A stretch of DNA of 64,000 nucleotides from Paenibacillus spiritus (GTDB taxonomy: Bacteria > Bacillota > Bacilli > Paenibacillales > Paenibacillaceae). The stretch lies in assembly GCF_008710135.1 (NCBI RefSeq), contig NZ_VYKK01000030.1:104854-168853 (forward strand), given 5' to 3'. Below the pieces are notes generated by a model, which was not told the DNA's origin, searched no databases, and saw nothing but the letters and a program-made list of their open reading frames with translations. Below are positions 41,041-50,436 of the stretch, in pieces; the first letter of the stretch is position 1; every line of letters begins with the position of its first letter. The position numbers were made by a program, and so were the translations under genes.

Positions 41041-41730
41041 TTATTTTAGTTTGGCGGGAAGCAGCCTGCGGATCGCTTCCGTGTCCACGACAAGGTGGAT
41101 ATTATCCATCGTCCGCAGCGATCCGGAGATCGTCCCGGCCAGCTTGCCGGAGCCGTCGATCAGCGGGCCGCCGGACATTCCGCTGACAATCTGGGCCGAG
41201 GTGAGAATGCGGTCTCTGCCGTTGATTTTGGCGCGCGGATTATTGATAATCCCCTGGGTAATGATCGGCGTGCTCTTGAGCGGATAGCCGAGCGCATAGA
41301 CCGTCTCTCCGAACTTCAGCGCTTCCGTCCGAACCGTCAGGTACGGGTAAGCGCCGCTTGGCAGCTTCGCCGACTGCGGGTCCGGAAGCTCCAGCACCGC
41401 AATGTCTTCGGTCTCGTCATAGCTTGCGACCTTGACCGGGCCGACGGACCGTCCGTCGTTCATAACCGCCTCCACCCGGCTTCCGCCCTTAACGACGTGG
41501 TACGCCGTCAGCGCCGAACCGCCTGCCGAGATAATCGCGCCTGAGCCGGCAGCCTGAAGCTTGCCGTCGCTTCCCAGAACCCGCAGATACAGCGTTGCGC
41601 TGTTGGCCTGGTCGTAGCTCTGGACCGCGCTGCGGATTTCCTCTTGATCGGCGCTGCCTGTACCGGCATAACCGAAGGCCGCTATTGCCAGCAGCAGGAT
41701 AAGGCCAAGGAGCCGTCGTTTCGTAGTCAT
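41041..41730 (-). CDS. secreted trypsin-like serine protease
   Basis: 229 aa. Signal peptide (RLLGLILLLAIAAFGYAGTG, residues 5-24), then a compact S1-fold domain. Catalytic His in ALTAYHVVKGG (about residue 78), Asp in ETEDIAVLELP (about residue 109) and Ser in VSGMSGGPLID (about residue 186). No PDZ domain, unlike DegP/HtrA. Transcribed 86 bp behind the giant SLH gene, so it is probably made with the surface proteins and may process them (inference). AGGAGGAAT precedes the ATG. Confidence 0.86.
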   Translation of the reverse strand: MTTKRRLLGLILLLAIAAFGYAGTGSADQEEIRSAVQSYDQANSATLYLRVLGSDGKLQAAGSGAIISAGGSALTAYHVVKGGSRVEAVMNDGRSVGPVKVASYDETEDIAVLELPDPQSAKLPSGAYPYLTVRTEALKFGETVYALGYPLKSTPIITQGIINNPRAKINGRDRILTSAQIVSGMSGGPLIDGSGKLAGTISGSLRTMDNIHLVVDTEAIRRLLPAKLK

Positions 41731-41783
41731 GTATTATTCCTCCTGTTGTCCGCCGGCTCCCGGCCGGCTGCTTCCAAGGATGA

Positions 41784-41809
41784 ACCGGCGGGGGTTGCCC
41801 GCCGCCGGT
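41784..41809 (-). repeat. hairpin between the giant SLH gene and the protease gene
   Basis: ACCGGCGG (41784-41791) pairs with CCGCCGGT (41802-41809). No U-run, so it looks like an mRNA processing or partial termination element that could lower protease expression. Confidence 0.5.
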
Positions 41810-41816
41810 CTCCGAG

Positions 41817-44800
41817 TTATTTTGCCACAGACATAATATCTTTGTACGCCCAGTGCGTCGCCGGCAGATCATTGAAGCGAACCGGCAGAGCTTCCGTACG
41901 CACGCCGATAATCCGGTTAATCAGGGCTACAGCCTGCGCGCGGGTAATCTCGCTCTGCGGCCGGAAGGTGCCGTCCGGGAAGCCCTTGATATATCCCGCC
42001 TTGGTCAGCGCGGCAATATACTTCTCTGCCCAGTGCCCCTTCACATCCTTCATCCCCGCCGCCGTACTCTGCGCCGGCTCTAAATGGAGCACCCGGCTCA
42101 GCACGGCGGTGAATTCCGCACGCGTCAATCCTTTGTCCCCGCCGAAGCCTCCGCCCGGGTAGCCGTCGATAATACCGGCCGCCGAGAAGAACGCGACCGT
42201 ATCGGCGTACTCCGTCTTGACATCGCCGAACAGATTCTCCACGCTGACTTCTTCTTGATTCAGCAGCGGAGACAGCGCGGCAATCAGCTCATAGCGCGTA
42301 ATGGCCCGATTCGGCTTGAAGCTGCCGTCGGCATAGCCTGCCATATAATGGACGTCTTTGGCATCCGGCTTCAGCTCGAATTCCGCATTCTTCACTTCGT
42401 AGTTCATCGTGATGACCCGGTCATCCTTGTCGGTCTTGATCTTGAGCGTCATGCCCGTGCGGATCACGATGGGTCCGGTATACCGCGGGCTGCTTGCCGT
42501 AGGCTCGGAACCGTCTGTCGTATAGTAGATAATCTGGCCTTCCGGAGCGGTCAGCTCCAGCTTGCTGTTCTTCGCTACCGTCAACGGAGCGTCGGTATTG
42601 CCGGCTTCCACCGGATGCCCGCCGATCACCGCAGATACGGCCGGCTCGGCAGACGTCTCTTCGGCCGGAGCCGGAGCGGCACCGCCGCCTCCCCCTCCGC
42701 CTGGCGTTCCGCCGCCACCGCCTCCTCCGCCGGAGGAGACGTACTGCTGGGTCCAGACAGCGCTGAAGGCTTCGCTCGCTTCTTTGTCATCGGCGACGGC
42801 GATCGCTGTAAGCGTCGTGGTCTTGGTCAGTTCGACCGGTCCGGTATACAGCGCCGAGAACATATCCGGCTGCGAACCGTCGAGCGTGTAGTAGATCTTC
42901 GCTCCGGCTTCCCCGGACAGCTCTACCGCAGTCTTGTCCGAGAAGACTCTGCTGCCGGATACAGCCGACGGCTTGGCCGTCTGCCCGGTGTAGGCATAAG
43001 CCGGTGTGCCGATGGCAATCGTGCGCACCGCTCCCTCATACGAGGCTGTCAGCACCGCTGTGCGGGCCGGAGCCAGACTTCCTGTCCAGGTTCCTTCACC
43101 CGCCCTCAGCACGGCCGCAGAGCTTGCAGACGACCAGAGCAGAGATTCCGTCTTCGAGAGTCCAAAAGCTTCCGACAAATGGTTGATCGTGTCGGTGCGG
43201 CCCGGAATAACAGCCGCTGTGGCCAGCAGGCCATCCGGCGTCCGGCTGAACGCCTTGAGACCCGGATAGAAACCGGTCTTGGCTTCCCAGACAGAGGCGT
43301 CCAGACCCTGCGGCAGTGTCCCGGCCGTCAGTTCGGTAGCAGTCATTCCCGCTGCATCCGGTTCATAGCCGCTGACCGGCTTGCCCTCGCCGTTGTAGTA
43401 GGCGGTGCTGCGTTTCAGCGCCTGAAGGTTGTACTGCGATTCTTCAACCGCGGCACTGCCGGTCAGCTGACCGGCCAATCCGCCGAAGAACGCCTTGCCG
43501 GGAACGATTTTGCCGCCGACTGCCGCAGCCGTCTCGCCGGTGCTCAGCGCATGCTGCACCCGGCCATCCTGCGCCAGGGCGGCGATGCCGCCGGCCCAGG
43601 CTTTGGCGGTTCCTTCGGCCAGAACCCGGCCGGCTGCATAGCCGTTCTCGATCTGTCCGGCCTGCATTCCCGCAATGCCGCCGGCCAACGCTTCCTGACC
43701 CTCGGTCCGAATATCGGCCGAGGAGAACGATTCGGCAATCCGGCCGCCGGCTGCGTTCTCTCCGGCCAGACCGCCGGCGATGGCGCGCTGTGCCGGAGCC
43801 AGCGACCGGACGCTGCCGGTGCTGTAGGACGCTTCGATGGCGCCGCGGTTGACGGCAGCGATACCGCCGGCGCGTCCGGCTGCGGTAACCGCCGCATCGC
43901 GGACGGCTACGTCCCGGATCACCGCTCCGGTCTCATTGATTCCCGCGGCAACCGCGGAATCGCCGGACGAAAGGATGACCGGGCGGTCGAAGACCAGATG
44001 CTCCAGCACGCCGCGGTTGACCAGGGTGAAGGCGGTGATGCCTGCGCCGTTCAGCTTCAGACCGGTCAGACGGTGGTTGCCGCCGTCGAATACGCCCGTA
44101 AAGTTCTCATACGGAGTAAAAGCAACATTCGTTAAATCCAGATCCGCCTCCAGCGTCAGCTTCGGAAGCTCGGGAGCCGCCGCTGCTGTCCGGTTGAAGA
44201 GGCTGTAGTACGCTGCGCCTGTTGCATTCTTGAGCAGCACGGTCCCCTGGAGAACCGGAATGCTGTCGATGGCGACCCGGCCTTGGTCCGGCTCGCTCAG
44301 GAAGACGGTATCGACATCAATGAGCCATGCGCCGCGGGCAAGCGGGTCAACGGCGCTTGTCCGGACGGCATCCGCCGCCGAACCGCCGCGGCCGAACGGA
44401 GCCAGCGCGTTGGTGTAGACGGTCCCGCTTACCAGGCCGCCTGCCGCCTCATAGCCGGCTACGGAGCCCGTATAGATCGAGCTGCCGGAAGCCGGAGCCG
44501 CGAGATCGCGGTTGTCGGCGGTCGAAGACTCGATGCGGCCTGCGTTCATGCCGGTGATGCCGCCGGTGTAAGCCCGGGTGACGGGCTTGGCCGAGAGCGA
44601 AGCGACCTTGCTCTGCAGCGCGTAGGAGCCGCTGATTGTTCCCGAGGCTTCCACCGATCCGGCGAGACCGCCGGTCCGGAGGTCAAGGCCGGTGTTCTGC
44701 ACATTGCCCTTCGCATAGACATGGGCAACGTTGTAATGGTCCACCGCACCGGCGAAGCCGCCGGCGACGGAAGCGGTTTTGGCGGTAACCGTCACGCTTC

Positions 44801-47800
44801 CCTGGGCCCAGGCATCCCGGATCTGTCCGTTGGCCGGACCGGTACCCTTCAGTTGCCCCGCGAACCCGCCGGCTGTCGGCGTGTTGTACGTGTTGGCTTC
44901 CGTAACCGTCAGCGGAAGATCCGCCGAATCATTCGTCATGTCCGTGCCGGACACGCTTCCTGCAAATCCGCCGGCATGGGTCGTCGGCGACTCGCCGGCG
45001 GCCGAGACGGAACTTCCGATGACCAGCTGCTCACCGCCGGAAGAGGTAATCTGCGTATAATAGATGCCTCCGCCTACGGCTTGGCCGACAGCACCGCCGG
45101 CTTCATAGGAGACGCCGTTGGAGAGACGCAGTCCGCTCTCCGAGCCGGAACCGACGATGATGCCGCTGCTGTAGCCGGCGAGTCCGCCCGCGTATTGAGT
45201 CTTGCCCCCGCTGACCGACAAGGCGGTCTTCGCATGGGACTGATAAATCGAAGCATTGTCATTCTTGCCGGCGATGCCGCCCGCATACTGCAGTCCTTGA
45301 TAATTCAGGCTGGACGCCGTAACGGCGCTTCCCTGCATGTCGGCCTGGTAGACGCCCGGATAGAGCGGGGTCATCAGACCGAAGTCCAGCGCCCGGTCCC
45401 GGTCGGCTGCGCTCATCTCGCCGACGATGCCGCCGGCAAAGTTGTTGCCGCTGCGGGAAGTCGCGCTGACTTCGCCTTCGCCGGAGACAAGGTAGAGCAC
45501 CGAGTCCCGCGCCGAACCGACGATGCCGCCGGCCGTTACCGCAACGCCTGCGCCCCGGACCGCCGCGGAAGAAGCGGCGCCGCGAATGGCGGCCCGGTTC
45601 GTCTGGGCGGCTACCCCGCCGGCCAGACCTTTCAGGCTGTCGCCCGAGGAGGCAATATTGAGATCGCCGATCGTTACGCCGTCGATATCGAATCCGGCTG
45701 TGCCTTGGCCTTCTTTGACCCCGACTGCACCGCCGACCGTTCCGTTCCCCAGAAGGTGAATGCCCGGAACTTCCGCGCGGACTTCCAGGTTGCGAAGTAC
45801 CGTACCGGCCTCGGCGCGTCCGAAGATTCCTCCGAGCGTCGAGTCCGGCCCGCCGGTCTGAAGACTGGCTCCGGCGAAGATCATACTCATGTCCTTGGCT
45901 TCACCCGCCGCATACCGTCCGGCTACCCCGCCGACGATATTGCGGTCGCCGGTGGAGAGAATCCGGAAGTCCGGCGAGAGGGTCATGGTGAACCCGGTAA
46001 TATTGCCGGCCTGCTGGCCGATCGCTCCGCCGATTACAGCATCTTCGGTAAAGGCCGATACAGTGCCGCCGACGGAGGTCAGCTCGAGCTGCCCATCAAT
46101 CGCAGAAGCGTTGTCGCCGATAAAGGCGCCGACCACGGCGCTGTTATAGGCGGCTTCCACGCCCCCGTTCTGGAGGATCAGATGAAGCTGCCCGATGGAG
46201 CCGGCGTTCCGGCCGATCATCGCGCCGACTACCCGTCCGCCTACCTTGACCCCGTCCGTCAGACGGACTTCAATGCCGCTGACGCTGCCTTCGTTAAGCC
46301 CTGCCAGTGTGCCCGTATATTCCAGACCCGCTACAGCCAGCGGCTCCAGCTTCATGTTCTCCACGCGGCCTTCCTTGGCGATAACCCCGAACAGGCCCGA
46401 GTACGTGTAGGCCGGCTGCTGATACAGACCGTCGATCAGGTAGTCCCCGCCGTCCAGACGGCCCCGGAACGGATTCTCCGGCTTGTCGCCGATCGGCGTC
46501 CATTGTCTGGACTGGATATGAATCGGTCCGGTGATGCGGATGATGCGGTCCGTGAAGTCAAAGCGGTCCACGCCGGCAATCGATCCGTTGACGATGCCCG
46601 CCAGACCGGCAAGCTCGGCTTCGCTCGAAATCTCGAACTGCATCGCGCCTTTGTCTTTCATGTACCAGTTGATGTTGGCGTTGACGCCGGAACCGGTCTG
46701 GTCGCCCGTGTTGGCCGTCCGGTTCAGTTCCGGATACTTGTACAGCGCATTCTGCGAGCCGTACCGCCAGGCCCGGGAGAAGTCCCATCCGGACAGCGCC
46801 GGGAATTGGCTGCGGTCCTGTAGGACCGCCACGCTCACGGTGTCCAGCCGCAGCGGCTCATCGAGGGCCGCCCCGGCCGCGAAGTCCGGCAGCGAGGCAT
46901 TCAGCGCAGCCGCCGCGTCCTTGACCACATAGTTCTTGTACAGCAGCTCCAGATCGGAACTGTCATAGCGCCCGGCATAAGCGCCGGCCGCTGCGCCGCC
47001 CGAAGCCAGCACCTGTGCAGCCGAATACGTATAGGACAGTTTGCCGCCGGCAATCCGGCCGGCAAGGCCGCCGACATAGGAGTGATCTGCGGTCGCCGAT
47101 GCCTTCTGCGCAGAATACGCATTGCGGATGCTGCCGGAAGTCTGATCTCCGACCAGACCGCCCGCGACATTGTAGCTCCCGGTTGCCGTCAAAGTGCCTG
47201 CGAAGTAGGACAGCTCGATCTTGCCGCTGTTGCGTCCCGCCAGGCCGCCGAGGAAGGCGGGCGCGGAAGAGGTGCCGGTCGCTTTGCCTGTAACCGCAAT
47301 ATCCACATACGAACCCTGTACGGCTCCTTCATTCAGACCGACAAGACCGCCGGCCAGGGCATGGGAGCCCTCTACCGTCAGATTGGCATTGGAATACGTA
47401 TAGTAGAGCGTGCCGGTCGCCCGGTTGACGCCGGCGAGACCGCCGACGATGGCGTCCGCTCCCCGGGAAATCACCGGAAGCTTATCCGTGACGCTGTTAT
47501 TGGCGATCAGAGCATGGTTCTCTCCGACCATGCCGCCCACCAGAGCGGACGGCGCCGTGACCGAGACCGTGCCCATCGCCCGGCTGTTGCGCAGGGTGCT
47601 CGGCGCGCTGCCCGGATTCACTGTCGGATCTCCGGAGCGGGCCGCATTGATGCCGATCAGACCGCCGGCCTTGGACTGTACGGCCGCCGCATTGACCTTC
47701 AGGCTCAGCTTCTCAATCGAGCTGTCTGCGATCACGGCGCTGCCGGTTCCCAGGTTGTATCCGACCAGACCGCCGACCGCGGTGGACGGATTGTTGATGT

Positions 47801-50345
47801 TCAGGTTGAGACCGGAAGCCAGCAGCTTCTCGATCCGCGTTCCTTCCGCGTAGCCGGCGATGCCGCCGATCAGCGGGTCGGCGGAAGCCGGACCGGTGGA
47901 GATCAGCACATCGTCCGCATTCATCATCGAGGCGTCGCCGACGATGCTGCCGTCCACGATTCGCCCGGCGATGCCGCCGGCCGCCGCCTGCGTTCCTTTC
48001 AGCGACAGCTCCACATAATTCGGCGCTTCCGCCGCTGCCTGCGGCAGCGCAATGTCGGTGCTGCGCGCAAGTCCGGCGATACCCCCGGCGTTCACGCCCG
48101 CCGCGCGCACCGTTACCGTCGGCAGCTCGCCGCCGACCACGCTGACGCGGCTCAGGCTGGCCCGCGCTCCGTCCGGTCCTTCCGACAGACCGACGATGCC
48201 GCCGGCCGCCGCCCGGGCGCCCGCAGCATCAATGGCTACCGCTTCGGCGCGGGAGTCGCTGATTGATCCCCGGTTGAGACCGGCGATGCCGCCGACCGCA
48301 TTGTCGTCGCCTGTGAAGGCGATCGTCAGGTTCTTGGCCTGACTGCCGGCCGAGACGCCGTGGTTCTCGCCGAATACCCCGCCGAGACGGTTGTCCGCAC
48401 CCGAGGAGGTCAGCTGCACCCGTTCGATCCGGACGATCATGACCGGGGCCCGGTTCACGCCGACGGCTCCGCCGAAGCTGCTGTCCGAGGCTCCCGTATC
48501 CAGACGGAAGTCCTGCACCTGAACCGGGTCCTCTTCCGTTCCGATCCGGGCTTCCGCCGTCAGAACTCCGGCGATGCCGCCGGCTGTGTAACGGCTCTTG
48601 CCGCTGCCGGCTTCAATCCCGACCCGGGCCACCTGACTTCCGGTTACGGTCAGCGCCTTCTCGTTGAGACCGGCGATGCCGCCGGCCTTCCATTCGTCGG
48701 ATCCGCTGGCAAGCCCCGTATCGGCCGACAGCTTGACGCTGTCATAGCCGCTGTAGGCAGGGTCGCCGACGCTTGCGCCGAATACGGCGCCCTGCAGGCT
48801 GCCGGCCACGCCGCCGACCGCACTGTTGACGGTGCGGGTCTTAAGCGACAGGTACTTCACGGAGACATGGTTCACTTCTCCGTCGATGTAGCCGCCGATT
48901 CCGCCGACCGTGCCGTCGGCCGCAATCGACGCATAGCGATCGGCGCTTCCGCCGGATACAATCGTGCTGTAACTCTTTGTGCCGTCTGCGGCCGCTACTC
49001 CGACCGCGTCTCCGATTGAGCCGCCCCGGGCATACCCGACAATGCCGCCGGTGAAGGCCTGGGAGCCGCCGGCTTCGATATTCGCGTCAAAGGCGACATT
49101 CGTCACCGTTCCGCCGACGGAGTAACCGGCAAAGCCGCCGGTATAAATATGATCTGTCCCGTCCGCCTCGATGGCGACCGTGTTCTTGAATACCCCGGAC
49201 CAGGCGTAGTCATCGCCGAAATAGCCGGCTGCGCCGCCTGTGTAGACGTTGCTCCCGCCGTGGTTGACCAGCAGGCCGGTATTGCTGAACGCTCCGTCCA
49301 GCACCGACTTGGCGGCCGGAGCCATCGCTGCGCCGACAAATCCGCCGGCATAGGAGGCCGTGCCGCCGGGTGCCTGAATAGTCACGCTGCCGGTATTCGA
49401 GGTCAGCGCCGAGATCGACAGGCGTCCGCCTACGCGTCCGGCGATGCCGCCCGCGTAGCTGACCGCTCCGCCATTAGCGTCAATGCTGCCCGAGTTGACG
49501 ATCGGCGTATCCTGATCCTCCAGCTCCAGCAGACCTTCCACATAACCGGCGATGCCGCCGGCTGCTATCTCGCCGCCTTGTCCGTCCAGCGAGATCGAAG
49601 CCTCGTTGGACGCCTGCTTGATGCGCAGGCCGTAAGCGCCGCCGTAGCCGACGATACCGCCGGCATAGGAGCTGCCGCTGGCTGTGATCGACTTCGTATT
49701 GGCGACATCCGCGATGCTGCCTTCGCCCATTCCGACAATCCCGCCGGCGTAGATCCGGTAGACCGATTCGGATACGGTAAGCTGCACATCGATATGGTTC
49801 GTAATATTGTAGACCAGACTGCTGCCGCTCATCTTGGCGACGGCCGAGCCTGCGTACACGTCGGAGGTTACGGATGCGGCGCTCAGACGGCCGCTCGCTT
49901 CAAACGTGAAGCCGCCGACGGTTCCGCCCTCCATGTTGCCGACCAGCCCCCGGTAGCCGAAGCTGTCCGGAATCTTCATCCCGATAATGTCGAACTTGCC
50001 GCCAGCCGCTGCAATCAGCGTCCCTTTGAAGGGATGCTCCGCGGTTCCGATCGGAAGCCACTCGTACTCCGAGAGATCGAGGGTACGGTCAACCTCCAGA
50101 ATTTTACCCCGGAGACCGTTGATGCTCCCGTCCGGGTCTTCATTGACCAGCTTGGCTGCCCCGGCCAGCTTCGCGGGCGAGTCGATCGTAAAGGTAGAAT
50201 AAATCGGATTATACCAGCTGGTATCCGCTGCGGAATCCCACGTCTGCGGGTCGGCCTTGGCCATGAATCCTCCCGCTATCGTGAAGATGGCCACCAGCAG
50301 AGCCGCTACGCCCACCCCGATCATTGACTTATATTTGAATGCCAT
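41817..50345 (-). CDS. giant GLUG-repeat surface protein with three SLH domains
   Basis: About 2842 aa. An N-terminal signal/anchor (MAFKYKSMIGVGVAALLVAI) opens it. Then, from about residue 130 to 2350, there are dozens of GLUG-type repeats, such as GGLVGLNEGAVQGSYVDI and VGGLVGYNLGTGS, with glycines in a regular pattern, likely a long beta-solenoid. Two chitobiase-C-terminal-type domains (IYYTLDGSQP near residue 2480, IYYTTDGSEP near 2600) flank a poly-Gly hinge (near 2540), followed by three SLH domains (about 2665-2842) that bind pyruvylated secondary wall polymer. ATG 50345 has AAGGCGGTG 9 nt upstream. Third giant of the unit. Confidence 0.88.
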   Translation of the reverse strand: MAFKYKSMIGVGVAALLVAIFTIAGGFMAKADPQTWDSAADTSWYNPIYSTFTIDSPAKLAGAAKLVNEDPDGSINGLRGKILEVDRTLDLSEYEWLPIGTAEHPFKGTLIAAAGGKFDIIGMKIPDSFGYRGLVGNMEGGTVGGFTFEASGRLSAASVTSDVYAGSAVAKMSGSSLVYNITNHIDVQLTVSESVYRIYAGGIVGMGEGSIADVANTKSITASGSSYAGGIVGYGGAYGLRIKQASNEASISLDGQGGEIAAGGIAGYVEGLLELEDQDTPIVNSGSIDANGGAVSYAGGIAGRVGGRLSISALTSNTGSVTIQAPGGTASYAGGFVGAAMAPAAKSVLDGAFSNTGLLVNHGGSNVYTGGAAGYFGDDYAWSGVFKNTVAIEADGTDHIYTGGFAGYSVGGTVTNVAFDANIEAGGSQAFTGGIVGYARGGSIGDAVGVAAADGTKSYSTIVSGGSADRYASIAADGTVGGIGGYIDGEVNHVSVKYLSLKTRTVNSAVGGVAGSLQGAVFGASVGDPAYSGYDSVKLSADTGLASGSDEWKAGGIAGLNEKALTVTGSQVARVGIEAGSGKSRYTAGGIAGVLTAEARIGTEEDPVQVQDFRLDTGASDSSFGGAVGVNRAPVMIVRIERVQLTSSGADNRLGGVFGENHGVSAGSQAKNLTIAFTGDDNAVGGIAGLNRGSISDSRAEAVAIDAAGARAAAGGIVGLSEGPDGARASLSRVSVVGGELPTVTVRAAGVNAGGIAGLARSTDIALPQAAAEAPNYVELSLKGTQAAAGGIAGRIVDGSIVGDASMMNADDVLISTGPASADPLIGGIAGYAEGTRIEKLLASGLNLNINNPSTAVGGLVGYNLGTGSAVIADSSIEKLSLKVNAAAVQSKAGGLIGINAARSGDPTVNPGSAPSTLRNSRAMGTVSVTAPSALVGGMVGENHALIANNSVTDKLPVISRGADAIVGGLAGVNRATGTLYYTYSNANLTVEGSHALAGGLVGLNEGAVQGSYVDIAVTGKATGTSSAPAFLGGLAGRNSGKIELSYFAGTLTATGSYNVAGGLVGDQTSGSIRNAYSAQKASATADHSYVGGLAGRIAGGKLSYTYSAAQVLASGGAAAGAYAGRYDSSDLELLYKNYVVKDAAAALNASLPDFAAGAALDEPLRLDTVSVAVLQDRSQFPALSGWDFSRAWRYGSQNALYKYPELNRTANTGDQTGSGVNANINWYMKDKGAMQFEISSEAELAGLAGIVNGSIAGVDRFDFTDRIIRITGPIHIQSRQWTPIGDKPENPFRGRLDGGDYLIDGLYQQPAYTYSGLFGVIAKEGRVENMKLEPLAVAGLEYTGTLAGLNEGSVSGIEVRLTDGVKVGGRVVGAMIGRNAGSIGQLHLILQNGGVEAAYNSAVVGAFIGDNASAIDGQLELTSVGGTVSAFTEDAVIGGAIGQQAGNITGFTMTLSPDFRILSTGDRNIVGGVAGRYAAGEAKDMSMIFAGASLQTGGPDSTLGGIFGRAEAGTVLRNLEVRAEVPGIHLLGNGTVGGAVGVKEGQGTAGFDIDGVTIGDLNIASSGDSLKGLAGGVAAQTNRAAIRGAASSAAVRGAGVAVTAGGIVGSARDSVLYLVSGEGEVSATSRSGNNFAGGIVGEMSAADRDRALDFGLMTPLYPGVYQADMQGSAVTASSLNYQGLQYAGGIAGKNDNASIYQSHAKTALSVSGGKTQYAGGLAGYSSGIIVGSGSESGLRLSNGVSYEAGGAVGQAVGGGIYYTQITSSGGEQLVIGSSVSAAGESPTTHAGGFAGSVSGTDMTNDSADLPLTVTEANTYNTPTAGGFAGQLKGTGPANGQIRDAWAQGSVTVTAKTASVAGGFAGAVDHYNVAHVYAKGNVQNTGLDLRTGGLAGSVEASGTISGSYALQSKVASLSAKPVTRAYTGGITGMNAGRIESSTADNRDLAAPASGSSIYTGSVAGYEAAGGLVSGTVYTNALAPFGRGGSAADAVRTSAVDPLARGAWLIDVDTVFLSEPDQGRVAIDSIPVLQGTVLLKNATGAAYYSLFNRTAAAAPELPKLTLEADLDLTNVAFTPYENFTGVFDGGNHRLTGLKLNGAGITAFTLVNRGVLEHLVFDRPVILSSGDSAVAAGINETGAVIRDVAVRDAAVTAAGRAGGIAAVNRGAIEASYSTGSVRSLAPAQRAIAGGLAGENAAGGRIAESFSSADIRTEGQEALAGGIAGMQAGQIENGYAAGRVLAEGTAKAWAGGIAALAQDGRVQHALSTGETAAAVGGKIVPGKAFFGGLAGQLTGSAAVEESQYNLQALKRSTAYYNGEGKPVSGYEPDAAGMTATELTAGTLPQGLDASVWEAKTGFYPGLKAFSRTPDGLLATAAVIPGRTDTINHLSEAFGLSKTESLLWSSASSAAVLRAGEGTWTGSLAPARTAVLTASYEGAVRTIAIGTPAYAYTGQTAKPSAVSGSRVFSDKTAVELSGEAGAKIYYTLDGSQPDMFSALYTGPVELTKTTTLTAIAVADDKEASEAFSAVWTQQYVSSGGGGGGGGTPGGGGGGGAAPAPAEETSAEPAVSAVIGGHPVEAGNTDAPLTVAKNSKLELTAPEGQIIYYTTDGSEPTASSPRYTGPIVIRTGMTLKIKTDKDDRVITMNYEVKNAEFELKPDAKDVHYMAGYADGSFKPNRAITRYELIAALSPLLNQEEVSVENLFGDVKTEYADTVAFFSAAGIIDGYPGGGFGGDKGLTRAEFTAVLSRVLHLEPAQSTAAGMKDVKGHWAEKYIAALTKAGYIKGFPDGTFRPQSEITRAQAVALINRIIGVRTEALPVRFNDLPATHWAYKDIMSVAK

Positions 50346-50436
50346 GTTGTTGGACACCGCCTTAAAAAGTTTCCTGCGCCCGGTCCCAAGGCCGCCGCCC
50401 TCTTCGGACGAACGGCCTCTGCCGGGGTATTCCCGC

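Noticed and set aside
44283..46823. 846-codon plus-strand frame opposite the GLUG protein
   Set aside because: Antisense of a GC-biased repeat gene; no start signal or recognised domain.
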